A program made the position numbers and the translations under genes. From positions 1-7,219 of the forward strand of contig CALKOE010000072.1 of NCBI GenBank assembly GCA_938091985.1: a DNA stretch of 7,219 nucleotides. The letters are read 5' to 3'. Shown piece after piece: positions 1 to 6,126 of this stretch. The notes beneath the pieces are model-generated. The model saw only the letters and a list, made by a program, of their open reading frames with translations, was not told the DNA's origin and did no database searches. Numbering within the stretch: the stretch's first letter is position 1; each line of letters begins with the position of its first letter. Source of the DNA: an uncultured Acidimicrobiales bacterium (GTDB lineage Bacteria > Actinomycetota > Acidimicrobiia > Acidimicrobiales > Aldehydirespiratoraceae).

Positions 1-393
1 GCTGATGCCCTGGAACGTGAAGAACGAGATACCGATCGGCAACACGACGTCGAGGGCCGGACTCGACATGCCAAGGTTGCGATCGAGCGAGTCGGTGAAG
101 AAGTCGTAGTACTTGAAGAATCCGAGCACGACGAGATCGAGGACCACGGCGAATGTGAGTGCGGTCTTGCGGCTCGCCCCGCTGGTGCTGCGGTGGATCG
201 CGATCGCCGCGATCTCGTTGCCGAGTGTCATGCCCGCAAGCAGCACGAGAAAGCGGACATCCCAGTAGCCGTAGAAGTAGTACGACGCCGCGAGGATGAA
301 GAGTTTCCAGGCGGTGACGCGTTCCCTCAACATCCAGCTCACAGGGAGCACCACGGCAAAGAACGCCGCGAAGGTGAACGTCGGGAACAGCAC
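1..393 (-). CDS. MBOAT family O-acyltransferase (AlgI-like), N-terminal part, runs off the left edge
   Basis: Partial gene: 131 residues are visible, from a GTG at 393-391 to the window edge. The product is a multi-pass inner-membrane protein. Visible family hallmarks are LFPTFTF at the N-terminus, a first hydrophobic segment at about residues 8-21, SYYFYGYWD (37-45), a second hydrophobic stretch at 81-91 followed by GFFKYYDFF (91-99), and PIGISFFTFQ (119-128). These match the N-terminal third of AlgI/DltB-type membrane-bound O-acyltransferases, which pass acyl (usually acetyl) groups to polysaccharide or other acceptors at the outer face of the membrane. The catalytic histidine lies later in the family and is outside the window, so acceptor and donor cannot be named. 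The GTG start is chosen because it gives the usual short family N-terminus and sits 11 nt after a perfect AAGGAGGT; an in-frame ATG at 477-475 would add 28 residues and overlap helD. Family call is firm, substrate unknown. Confidence 0.9.
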   Translation of the reverse strand, partial: MLFPTFTFAAFFAVVLPVSWMLRERVTAWKLFILAASYYFYGYWDVRFLVLLAGMTLGNEIAAIAIHRSTSGASRKTALTFAVVLDLVVLGFFKYYDFFTDSLDRNLGMSSPALDVVLPIGISFFTFQGIS

Positions 394-403
394 GGGAAAC
401 TTG

Positions 404-411
404 ACCTCCTT
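404..411 (-). promoter_or_regulatory. Strong Shine-Dalgarno site of the MBOAT gene
   Basis: On the minus strand the sequence reads AAGGAGGT, full complementarity to the 16S anti-Shine-Dalgarno core, 10-11 nt before GTG 393-391. The spacing is slightly long, but no other start in this frame is better placed. It decides the GTG start over the upstream in-frame ATG at 477-475. Confidence 0.65.
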
Positions 412-427
412 CGTCCGCCCGGACCGA

Positions 428-456
428 AGGTTAACTCCGAGAACGCGCCCTTCCAG
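428..456 (-). promoter_or_regulatory. Putative promoter of the MBOAT gene
   Basis: Reading the minus strand, TAACCT (433-428) fits the actinobacterial TANNNT -10 box. A weak -35 candidate CTGGAA (456-451) lies 17 nt upstream. Transcription would start near 420 and leave a leader of about 27 nt holding the AAGGAGGT site. Prediction by eye only; the -35 matches TTGACA at three of six positions. Confidence 0.35.
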
Positions 457-462
457 GGAGGC

Positions 463-475
463 TAGGTTCAGAGCC
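463..475 (+). promoter_or_regulatory. Putative leaderless promoter (-10 box) of the HelD-like gene
   Basis: TAGGTT at 463-468 fits the TANNNT -10 consensus and ends 7 nt before the ATG at 476. A transcript would therefore begin at or one base before the start codon. There is no usable Shine-Dalgarno site: the only purine run, AGGGAGG at 455-461, is 14 nt from the ATG and overlaps the -10 box. No good -35 hexamer is visible around 439-446, which is common for such promoters. I see no 19-bp rifamycin-associated palindrome upstream. Confidence 0.45.
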
Positions 476-2539
476 ATGTCGGAGGCAGACGGGCGCGAGG
501 CCGCCGATCAACACGCTGACCACGCGGCCGAGCAGGCGTATCTTCGCCGCGCCCGCGCGGCCCTCGAGTCGATGGTCGAACGTTCGCAGCGTGTACTCGA
601 GTTCGCCGACCAGCGCGTGCGCGACGAGGACTCAGCCGACGCAAAGATCGCACGCGCCCACATGTCTGACCGGCGAGCCGCCGTCGACGTCGGCAACGTT
701 GCGCTGTGCTTCGGCCGCATCGACGAAGACCCGGTGATCACCGACGGCGATCACTGGTACGTGGGGCGTCGACACATCGAGGACGCCGACGGCACCCCGG
801 TGATCGTCGACTGGCGGGCGCCGGTCGCGATTCCGTTCTACCGGGCGACCGCCGTCGACGCATTCGGACTCGCCCGTCGCCGCCGGTTCTCGTGCGAGAT
901 CGATGAGCTCGTCGCCATATTCGACGAGCACCTCGACGATCCCGAGTCGATCACGGCAGCCGGCATCCCCGACCCGGTCCTCGCCGAGATCGAGCGAGGC
1001 CGCAGCGGCGAGATGTCCGACATCGTCGCCACGATCGCGGCCGAGCAGGACGAGATCATCCGGGCGCCGCTGGTCGAGTGCCTCCTCGTGCAGGGTGGAC
1101 CCGGCACCGGCAAGACGGCTGTGGGTTTGCACCGCGCCGCGTTCTTGCTCTTTGAACACCGAGAGGCCCTCGCACAGAGCCACGTGCTCGTCATCGGACC
1201 CAACCGCGTGTTTCTTCGCTACGTCGCCAACGTGCTCCCGTCCCTGGGCGAGACGGCAGTGAGTCAGGCAACCATCACCTCGCTGCTCAGCTCTCGCGTG
1301 CGGGTGCGTGCTGAGGAAAGGCCCGAGGTCATCGAGGTGAAGGGCCGCGCCGTGATGGTCGAAGTGTTGCGCCGCCTCGCCAACGCGCGTATTCGGGTGC
1401 CCGCCGATGAACAGGTGGTGCCGATCGGGCTCCGCTCAGTGCGCTACTCCCCCGACGTCATCGAGACCGCAATCAAGACGGCTCGCGACAACGAACTCCC
1501 ACTCAACGACGCCAAGGGTGTCTTCGCCGAGGTTCTTCTGCGCGACGCTCGCCAACAGCTGATCGATCGCGATGTCGCTCAGGAAGACATGGCCCGCGTG
1601 CTCCCCGAACTGCGCAAGGGCGCCGCGTTCAAGAAGATGGTCGACAAGGTGTGGCCCAGCCTCAGTGGGGCGCAGCTGGTGCGTTCGCTGCTCGGCAGCC
1701 CGACGAATCGCAACAAGGCCGTCGACGGCTTGCTTTCGCCCGACGACGCCGAACTCCTGCAACGCTCGTCGGCGAAGAAGATCTCCGACGAACTATGGAC
1801 TGCCGCTGACTTGCCGCTTCTCGACGAAGCCAACGCACTCACCACCGGTGGCGGCCGTCGGTTCGGCCACGTGGTGGTCGATGAAGCCCAAGATCTCTCG
1901 GCGATGGCTCTGCGAGCAGCGGGGCGCCGGGCCACCGGTGGCTCGATGACGATCCTCGGCGACATCGCGCAGGCCACCGGCGTCGGCGCGCAGACCTCGT
2001 GGGACGCAGTGACCACCGGCCTTGGAATCGACCGGTCGATGGTTCGGCGCCGTGAGCTGACCGTCGGCTATCGCGTGCCCGGCCCGATCCTCGACTACGC
2101 CAACCAACTCCTGCCCATCACGGCACCCGACATCACCCCGTCGACATCGATCCGCAGCCGCGGGGTTGGCGCCGAACACCACCTCGTCGACGAAGCCGAC
2201 ATCGCCGCAACGGTCGCATCGCTGGCGAGTGAACTCGGTGGCGACTGGTCGACGATCGGCGTGATCGCGATGCCCGACCGCATGGACGAGGTGCTCGCGG
2301 CGCTCGCCGATGCCGGTCTCGAGGCCGGCGACACCCGAACGGCGGTCGAGCTCGATCATCCGATCTCAGTCGTCGACCCTCCCACCGCCAAGGGCCTTGA
2401 GTTCGACGCGACGGTCGTGGTCGAGCCGGGAGAGTTCGTCCAGCTTCCGAACGGGCTGCGCCTGCTCTACGTCGCGCTCACCCGTTCTGTCCAACGTCTT
2501 CTGATCGTGCGGGCCGGCGACATGCCGGAACCGCTCTGA
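476..2539 (+). CDS. helD: HelD-like superfamily 1 ATPase (RNA polymerase-recycling factor)
   Basis: 687 residues with UvrD/Rep-type SF1 motifs in order: Walker A GGPGTGKT (207-214), Walker B VVVDEAQD (466-473), motif III GDIAQ (495-499), GYR (531-533), AKGLEF (638-643) and YVALTR (665-670). Before the ATPase are a probable coiled-coil N-terminus (about 16-75) and the HelD signature around NVALCFGRID (74-83), YVGRR (95-99) and DWRAP (112-116). The long region between Walker A and B (about 260-450) corresponds to the HelD-specific insertion. Known HelD proteins bind RNA polymerase and use ATP to release it from nucleic acid in stalled complexes; the related HelR protects against rifamycins. The N-terminus looks closer to actinobacterial HelD than to HelR. 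All ATPase motifs are intact. The ATG at 476 is preferred over an in-frame ATG at 296, which would run through the divergent MBOAT gene and add 60 non-family residues. Role is inferred from family; a general SF1 helicase is the alternative. Confidence 0.85.
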   Translation: MSEADGREAADQHADHAAEQAYLRRARAALESMVERSQRVLEFADQRVRDEDSADAKIARAHMSDRRAAVDVGNVALCFGRIDEDPVITDGDHWYVGRRHIEDADGTPVIVDWRAPVAIPFYRATAVDAFGLARRRRFSCEIDELVAIFDEHLDDPESITAAGIPDPVLAEIERGRSGEMSDIVATIAAEQDEIIRAPLVECLLVQGGPGTGKTAVGLHRAAFLLFEHREALAQSHVLVIGPNRVFLRYVANVLPSLGETAVSQATITSLLSSRVRVRAEERPEVIEVKGRAVMVEVLRRLANARIRVPADEQVVPIGLRSVRYSPDVIETAIKTARDNELPLNDAKGVFAEVLLRDARQQLIDRDVAQEDMARVLPELRKGAAFKKMVDKVWPSLSGAQLVRSLLGSPTNRNKAVDGLLSPDDAELLQRSSAKKISDELWTAADLPLLDEANALTTGGGRRFGHVVVDEAQDLSAMALRAAGRRATGGSMTILGDIAQATGVGAQTSWDAVTTGLGIDRSMVRRRELTVGYRVPGPILDYANQLLPITAPDITPSTSIRSRGVGAEHHLVDEADIAATVASLASELGGDWSTIGVIAMPDRMDEVLAALADAGLEAGDTRTAVELDHPISVVDPPTAKGLEFDATVVVEPGEFVQLPNGLRLLYVALTRSVQRLLIVRAGDMPEPL

Positions 2540-2548
2540 CACTCCCCC

Positions 2549-2560
2549 TAGGGTCGGCGC
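2549..2560 (+). promoter_or_regulatory. Putative leaderless promoter (-10 box) of the CoA-transferase gene
   Basis: TAGGGT at 2549-2554 matches TANNNT and is followed by 6 nt and then ATG 2561, the spacing expected if transcription starts on the A of the start codon. No Shine-Dalgarno site is present in the 21-nt gap after helD. The box lies within a perfect 8-bp palindrome CCCTAGGG (2546-2553). The same CTAGGnT pattern precedes helD. It implies that this gene can be transcribed independently of helD, although read-through is also possible. Confidence 0.45.
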
Positions 2561-3856
2561 ATGGAGCACCCTCCCCTGCTTGCCCCGTCGACCGTTGACG
2601 AGGTCGCCGACGCTCTCGCCAACGAGCTACCGGCCGGCGCAAACCTCGTCGTGCCGATCGCCAACGGCGAACCGGTCCACCTGCTCGACGCGCTCGAAGC
2701 GAGGGCCGCTCAGCTGACCGACGTCCGGATCCACCAGATGCACGCGCTGCGCGACCGCCCCTATCTCCACGGTGCCTACGCCGGCCATCTCGAGCACGTG
2801 TCGTGGTTCCTCTCCCATGTGACCCGGCCCGCTTACCACGAGGGCGGGTGTCATTTCGCGCCGGCGAACTTCAGCGAAGTGCCGCTGTTCATGATGCGCA
2901 AGGCACCCTTCGCCGTGTTGGCCGCAGCCAGCGCGATGGATCGCCACGGCTACTTCTCGCTCGGACTCAGCGCAGACTACGCGGCGGCCATGATCGGGAA
3001 GGTGCCGTTCATCCTCGAGGTGAACCCGAACATGCCGTCCACCCACGGAGCGAACCGGGTCCATCACAGCGAAGTACTCCGATGGTGCGAGGCGGAAACC
3101 GACTTGGTCGAGATGCCACCGGCAGAGATCGGCGCGGACGACCACGCGATCGCCGAGCTGATCGCCGACCGCATTCCCAACGGCGCAACCATCCAGCTCG
3201 GCATCGGCTCGATCCCGTCGGCGGTGGCGAGCATGCTCAGTGGCCACCGCGACCTCGGTGTGCACACCGAGCTTCTCTCGGACCCCATTGCCGACCTGGC
3301 CGAGGCCGGCGTGATCACCGGCACCCGCAAGAAGACTCACCGGCGCCTCATCGTCACGACCTTCGCTCTCGGGTCTCGCCGTCTCTACGACTGGTGCGAT
3401 GGCAACGACGCCGTCCGCTTCCTTCCGGTGGACGAGGTCAATGATCCGCGGCTCATCGGTCAAGAACCGAATTTCATCTCGGTCAACGCTTCCCTCGAAG
3501 TCGACCTGTTCGGTCAGTGCGCGTCGGAGTCACTCGGCAGTCACTATTGGTCGGGCAGCGGCGGCCAGGCCGACTTCGCACGCGGCGCCCAGTACTCCGA
3601 GGGTGGCGACGGCTTCGTCGTGCTGTCGTCCACCGCGAAGAACGGCACCATCAGCCGAATCGTGCCAACGCTCACCCCGGGGGCGGTCGTCACCACCCAA
3701 AAGAACACCGTCGACAACGTCGTGACCGAACACGGCGTGGCTGAGCTTCAGGGTCGGACCCTTCGTGAACGGGCGAGGGCGCTGATCTCCGTGGCCGACC
3801 CCACCCATCGCGCCGCGCTCGAGCGCTCGGCGACCGAGATGGGCTTGCTTCGCTGA
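2561..3856 (+). CDS. Acetyl-CoA hydrolase/transferase family protein, 4-hydroxybutyrate CoA-transferase-like
   Basis: 431 residues, close to the roughly 430-440 usual for this family. The enzyme would move CoA between acyl-CoA (often acetyl-CoA) and a carboxylic acid in the cytosol. Two-domain CoA-transferase features are visible: HEGGCHFAPANFSEVP (93-108), VNPNMPSTHG (154-163), the glycine loop GIGSIPSAV (214-222), GVHTELLSD (233-241) followed by EAGVITG (248-254), ISVNASLEVDLFGQ (306-319), GSGGQADF (332-339), and the family C-terminus TEHGVAEL (389-396) with RARALISVADP (404-414). Glu237 in HTELLSD is the probable catalytic glutamate that forms the glutamyl-CoA thioester, by analogy with Glu238 of the clostridial 4-hydroxybutyrate enzyme (recalled, not aligned). 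The ATG at 2561 follows a -10 box directly and has no Shine-Dalgarno site. It ends 19 bp before the convergent DinB-like gene. The true acid substrate cannot be told: 4-hydroxybutyrate, acetate, propionate or succinate are all possible. Confidence 0.9.
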   Translation: MEHPPLLAPSTVDEVADALANELPAGANLVVPIANGEPVHLLDALEARAAQLTDVRIHQMHALRDRPYLHGAYAGHLEHVSWFLSHVTRPAYHEGGCHFAPANFSEVPLFMMRKAPFAVLAAASAMDRHGYFSLGLSADYAAAMIGKVPFILEVNPNMPSTHGANRVHHSEVLRWCEAETDLVEMPPAEIGADDHAIAELIADRIPNGATIQLGIGSIPSAVASMLSGHRDLGVHTELLSDPIADLAEAGVITGTRKKTHRRLIVTTFALGSRRLYDWCDGNDAVRFLPVDEVNDPRLIGQEPNFISVNASLEVDLFGQCASESLGSHYWSGSGGQADFARGAQYSEGGDGFVVLSSTAKNGTISRIVPTLTPGAVVTTQKNTVDNVVTEHGVAELQGRTLRERARALISVADPTHRAALERSATEMGLLR

Positions 3857-3875
3857 CCGAACGGTGGTCGAGAAC

Positions 3876-4607
3876 TCAGCCGCCCGGGATCGGCTCGGTC
3901 GGCGCGTGAAAGAACGGCAGGATCATGTGGTCCGCCATGCCTTCGGACTCTCCCTGCCAGTCGAGCTCAGCGATCTCCGCGAGGGTTCTCCGGCCACCGA
4001 AACTGCGCAGGAAGTCGATCGCGGTGCCGGTCAACGTTGCTGCGGGTTCATCGCGCCCGATGTCCCACGTCTGGCCGAGGTCGCGTTCGATGAGGCGAAG
4101 CGTGGGAAGGCCGGCGGTCTTGAACTGGAGCCGCACGTTGGCGAGCTGCGACTTCATCACCGCGATGTCCGCTGGCGTCGGCACCGTCCGAGGGGTGCCG
4201 GCCGCTCCCAGCAGATCGTGTTCGTGATGCAGAAGGTCGACATGGAAGGCCGACTCGAACATCGCCTTCGGTAGCGGCCCGAGGACATGGGGAATCAGCT
4301 CCGGCAGCGCCGACGCGGCGAGATCGCGATTGATCTCGATGAACGCCGGCAGCAGCTCATCCCATTCGGCGAGCAATTCCTGGAGCGATCGACCGGCGCG
4401 CTCTCGCACCTGCACCTCGGTCCACTCCTCGCCGGCGTAGCCGTCGACGCGGCCCGCCACGATGTCGGCGGCAAGGCCGACGACGTGGGCGACGACGTCG
4501 CGCACAGTCCAGCCAGGGCAGGCCGGCACGGCAAGCGCCGGATCGAGGTCGGCGACCAGGGCCGCGACACGGCCGTGGGTCTCCGCGTAGAGGTCAGCGG
4601 CATGCAC
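3876..4607 (-). CDS. Maleylpyruvate isomerase family (mycothiol-dependent, DinB-like) protein
   Basis: 243 residues, read leftwards from GTG 4607-4605. The N-terminal DinB-like helical bundle shows CPGWTVRDVVAHVVG (30-44), the classic motif of this family, with His41 a probable metal ligand. A second cluster, FHVDLLHHEHDLLGAAG (121-137), holds His122, Asp124, His128, His130 and Asp131, and probably supplies the rest of the metal site. The C-terminal domain (about 140-243) has GTAIDFLRSFGGRR (194-207), the pattern found in actinobacterial members that use mycothiol. Known members isomerise maleylpyruvate or act in thiol-linked transfers; most are uncharacterised, so only family membership is claimed. 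The start is a GTG 7 nt after the lipoprotein stop, without a clear Shine-Dalgarno site, suggesting translation coupled to the upstream gene. The same frame is open to 4823, but the extra residues lie inside the lipoprotein gene and look like shadow sequence. Confidence 0.85.
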   Translation of the reverse strand: MHAADLYAETHGRVAALVADLDPALAVPACPGWTVRDVVAHVVGLAADIVAGRVDGYAGEEWTEVQVRERAGRSLQELLAEWDELLPAFIEINRDLAASALPELIPHVLGPLPKAMFESAFHVDLLHHEHDLLGAAGTPRTVPTPADIAVMKSQLANVRLQFKTAGLPTLRLIERDLGQTWDIGRDEPAATLTGTAIDFLRSFGGRRTLAEIAELDWQGESEGMADHMILPFFHAPTEPIPGG

Positions 4608-4614
4608 GGAACGA

Positions 4615-5208
4615 CTACGGGCAGGCAGCGGTGAACGTGCCCGGGATCTCGTTGAAGTCGTCGGTCGTGCCATCGAGGAAGCCGACTTCAGCGGTGACGT
4701 TCTTGCCGTCGAGAACGATGAAGTCGTCGGAACCGAACCCGGACGACAGCGACACCGACGGGTTCGCGAAGTCCACGATGTCATCGAGCGACACGCTGTG
4801 GCCGAAGCTGTCGATAGAGGCATACATCTGCATCCCGTCCTGGATGCTCGAGAGGTTGAAGACGGCGCCTTCCTGGCCGATCATCTCTTCTCCGAATGCA
4901 CAGAGAACCGAGTCGAACGTCCAGGTCTGATCGCCGACCGTGAGCGTGGCTGAACCTCCGCCCTGACTCTCCTGGAGTCTGGTCAGGTCATCGGCGAGGC
5001 CCTCGGCCAGGTCTGCAGCAAGGCCTTCAGCCGCCTCAGCTGGGTCGACCGGGTCGGCGTCGTCAACAGGATCGCCGGTGTCGTCGTTCTCCGCTGCGCC
5101 GCTGTTGTCGCCGGCAGGATCCGCAGTGGTCGTGCCTCCGTCGTCGCCGCAGGCCGTCGCCAACATTGCCAGCGCGACCACCAGAAACATGAAGAACCGC
5201 TTCGTCAT
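4615..5208 (-). CDS. Secreted lipoprotein, LpqH-like C-terminal domain
   Basis: 197 residues. Residues 1-20 are a lipoprotein signal: MTKR, a hydrophobic core (5-16) and a lipobox LATAC ending at Cys20, the predicted lipidation site. Then comes an acidic, Asp/Gly/Thr-rich linker (21-56), a likely amphipathic helix (about 57-80), and a beta-rich domain (about 86-197) beginning SATLTVGDQTWTFD. The domain holds just two cysteines, Cys103 and Cys196, placed to form one disulfide that ties its start to its C-terminus. The ending GTFTAACP and this cysteine layout recall the mycobacterial LpqH (19-kDa antigen) fold; the resemblance was judged by eye. The function is unknown; it would be anchored to the outer face of the membrane. 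The start is set by the signal peptide and a Shine-Dalgarno region just upstream; the frame stays open to 5487, but that part crosses the divergent hydrolase gene. First gene of a two-gene unit with the DinB-like protein. Confidence 0.8.
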   Translation of the reverse strand: MTKRFFMFLVVALAMLATACGDDGGTTTADPAGDNSGAAENDDTGDPVDDADPVDPAEAAEGLAADLAEGLADDLTRLQESQGGGSATLTVGDQTWTFDSVLCAFGEEMIGQEGAVFNLSSIQDGMQMYASIDSFGHSVSLDDIVDFANPSVSLSSGFGSDDFIVLDGKNVTAEVGFLDGTTDDFNEIPGTFTAACP

Positions 5209-5220
5209 TCCTCCGCCTTT
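5209..5220 (-). promoter_or_regulatory. Ribosome binding region of the lipoprotein gene
   Basis: Minus-strand sequence AAAGGCGGAGGA immediately precedes ATG 5208-5206. GGAGG is only 1 nt from the ATG, too close for standard use, but AAAGG (5220-5216) has a 7-nt spacing and can serve. The double purine-rich site supports the ATG that begins the signal peptide rather than longer in-frame starts. Confidence 0.55.
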
Positions 5221-5229
5221 TACTGCCGG

Positions 5230-5235
5230 ACCGTA
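5230..5235 (-). promoter_or_regulatory. Putative -10 box of the lipoprotein gene
   Basis: Minus-strand TACGGT (5235-5230) fits TANNNT. A start near 5222 would give a leader of about 14 nt containing the AAAGG/GGAGG ribosome site. The best -35 candidate, TTGTCG (5261-5256), has a 20-nt spacer, longer than ideal, so the call rests mainly on the -10 box and its position. Confidence 0.3.
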
Positions 5236-5237
5236 GC

Positions 5238-5251
5238 TCATCTGATCATCT
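5238..5251. repeat. Short direct repeat TCATCT x2 in the divergent promoter region
   Basis: TCATCT occurs at 5238-5243 and 5246-5251, an 8-bp period, with GA between the copies. On the minus strand this reads AGATGA twice and lies just upstream of the lipoprotein -10 box, where a regulator could block or recruit polymerase. It is short enough to arise by chance; its location is the only reason to list it. Confidence 0.3.
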
Positions 5252-5273
5252 CTGGCGACAATCGAGGCCGCGG

Positions 5274-5279
5274 TAGTGT
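5274..5279 (+). promoter_or_regulatory. Putative -10 box of the hydrolase-VOC pair
   Basis: TAGTGT at 5274-5279 fits TANNNT and would start transcription near 5286, leaving a leader of about 22 nt that contains the G-rich run GGGGGG (5298-5303), 4 nt before ATG 5308. No convincing -35 hexamer is seen near 5251-5257. Prediction by eye. Confidence 0.35.
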
Positions 5280-5307
5280 CACGGTCAACGCAACGCCGGG
5301 GGGCCAC

Positions 5308-6126
5308 ATGCAACGAACCGAACACATGGTCAACGGCACGTTCGCTTATCGCTTCGAGGGGCCTGATGCCGACCACGCGGTGATCGTCATCCACGGCATG
5401 GGCGGCCATGGCGGCATCTACGACGAGTTCTGCGCTCACCATGCCGAGAAGGGCATCGACGTCTGGTCGATCGACCTTCCTGGCCATGGCCGCTCAGCCA
5501 TGTCGAGCCGACAAGGCAAGTGGACCGTCGAGCAGTGGGTCGATGCGTGCGCTGACCTCGCGGCCCACATCCATGGCCTCACCGGACTCCCCGTCTTCGC
5601 CAAGGGGTCGAGCCTGGGTGTGATGCCCGCCTATGCGGTTGTGGGCGCCTCGGAACACGTAGTCGGCGCCGTACTGATGGGGTTCGCAGTGCCCGGCACC
5701 GCAGCTGCGTTGAATTCGCCGTGGCGCACTCCCGATGGGCAGCGCATCCTCGCAGAGGTGGGCGAGACCGCCCGTTTCGACATCAACCGGTTCATCGACC
5801 TCGACGAGGACTACGGCTACAAGGGGGCGCTCCAGCAGAAGCAGACCGATCCGCTGAACACCTGGTTCTTCGACCTGGAGTCCTACGCCACGCTCTATAC
5901 CTACGACCCGGTCGTGGCGCCCGAGGCCAACACGAGTCCGATCTTGTTCACCGTCGGAGAGAACGACCCGATCGCCTCGCCCGACACTGTGCGCCTCGTG
6001 GCAAGCATGGTGGGCGGCCCGGTCGAGACCTACGAACACCCCGGCGGAGTCCACCAGCTGATGATGTTCCACACACACGAGTACTCACCCGTCGTTGCCG
6101 ACTGGTGCCGGAGGCAACTGACATGA
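5308..6126 (+). CDS. Alpha/beta hydrolase
   Basis: 272 residues, a full-length single-domain alpha/beta hydrolase, probably cytosolic, as no signal peptide is seen. Landmarks in order: strand and oxyanion-hole loop VIVIHGMGGHGG (25-36), WSIDLPGHGRS (53-63), nucleophile elbow GSSLG (100-104) with Ser102 as nucleophile, a lid region (about 130-200), the acid loop FTVGENDPI (214-222) with Asp220, and HPGGVHQLM (244-252) with His249 as the likely catalytic base. The triad Ser102-Asp220-His249 looks complete. Members cleave esters, thioesters, lactones, epoxides or carbon-carbon bonds of ring-cleavage products; motifs alone do not choose between these, and lysophospholipase/monoacylglycerol-lipase-like activity is also possible. 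The ATG at 5308 follows a G-rich run at 4 nt; an in-frame ATG at 5326 lacks any such site. Its stop overlaps the start of the VOC gene, so the two products are probably made together and may act on one compound. Confidence 0.88.
   Translation: MQRTEHMVNGTFAYRFEGPDADHAVIVIHGMGGHGGIYDEFCAHHAEKGIDVWSIDLPGHGRSAMSSRQGKWTVEQWVDACADLAAHIHGLTGLPVFAKGSSLGVMPAYAVVGASEHVVGAVLMGFAVPGTAAALNSPWRTPDGQRILAEVGETARFDINRFIDLDEDYGYKGALQQKQTDPLNTWFFDLESYATLYTYDPVVAPEANTSPILFTVGENDPIASPDTVRLVASMVGGPVETYEHPGGVHQLMMFHTHEYSPVVADWCRRQLT

Noticed and set aside
193..465. 90-residue plus-strand frame rich in Arg, Glu and His
   Set aside because: It is antisense to the clearly coding MBOAT gene; the composition is typical of a shadow frame in high-GC DNA.
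296..475. Upstream extension of the HelD-like reading frame to an ATG at 296
   Set aside because: The extra 60 residues lie on the opposite strand of the MBOAT gene, do not resemble a HelD N-terminus and have the look of shadow translation; the -10 box at 463-468 also argues for 476.
2627..3463. 278-residue minus-strand open frame inside the CoA-transferase gene
   Set aside because: Long antisense frames are expected opposite GC-rich genes with G/C third positions; no domain or motif is recognisable and the sense gene is intact.
3853..3870. Possible terminator hairpin between the convergent CoA-transferase and DinB-like genes (GACC and GGTC arms around a 7-nt loop)
   Set aside because: The stem has only 4-5 bp and there is no T-run on either strand, so it is not supported as an intrinsic terminator.
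5721..6122. Long open frame upstream of the VOC start, overlapping the hydrolase gene
   Set aside because: The translated part is Arg/Pro/His-rich shadow sequence; family homology begins only at MTVTHPNGVHHLA, and the ATGA overlap sets the start.
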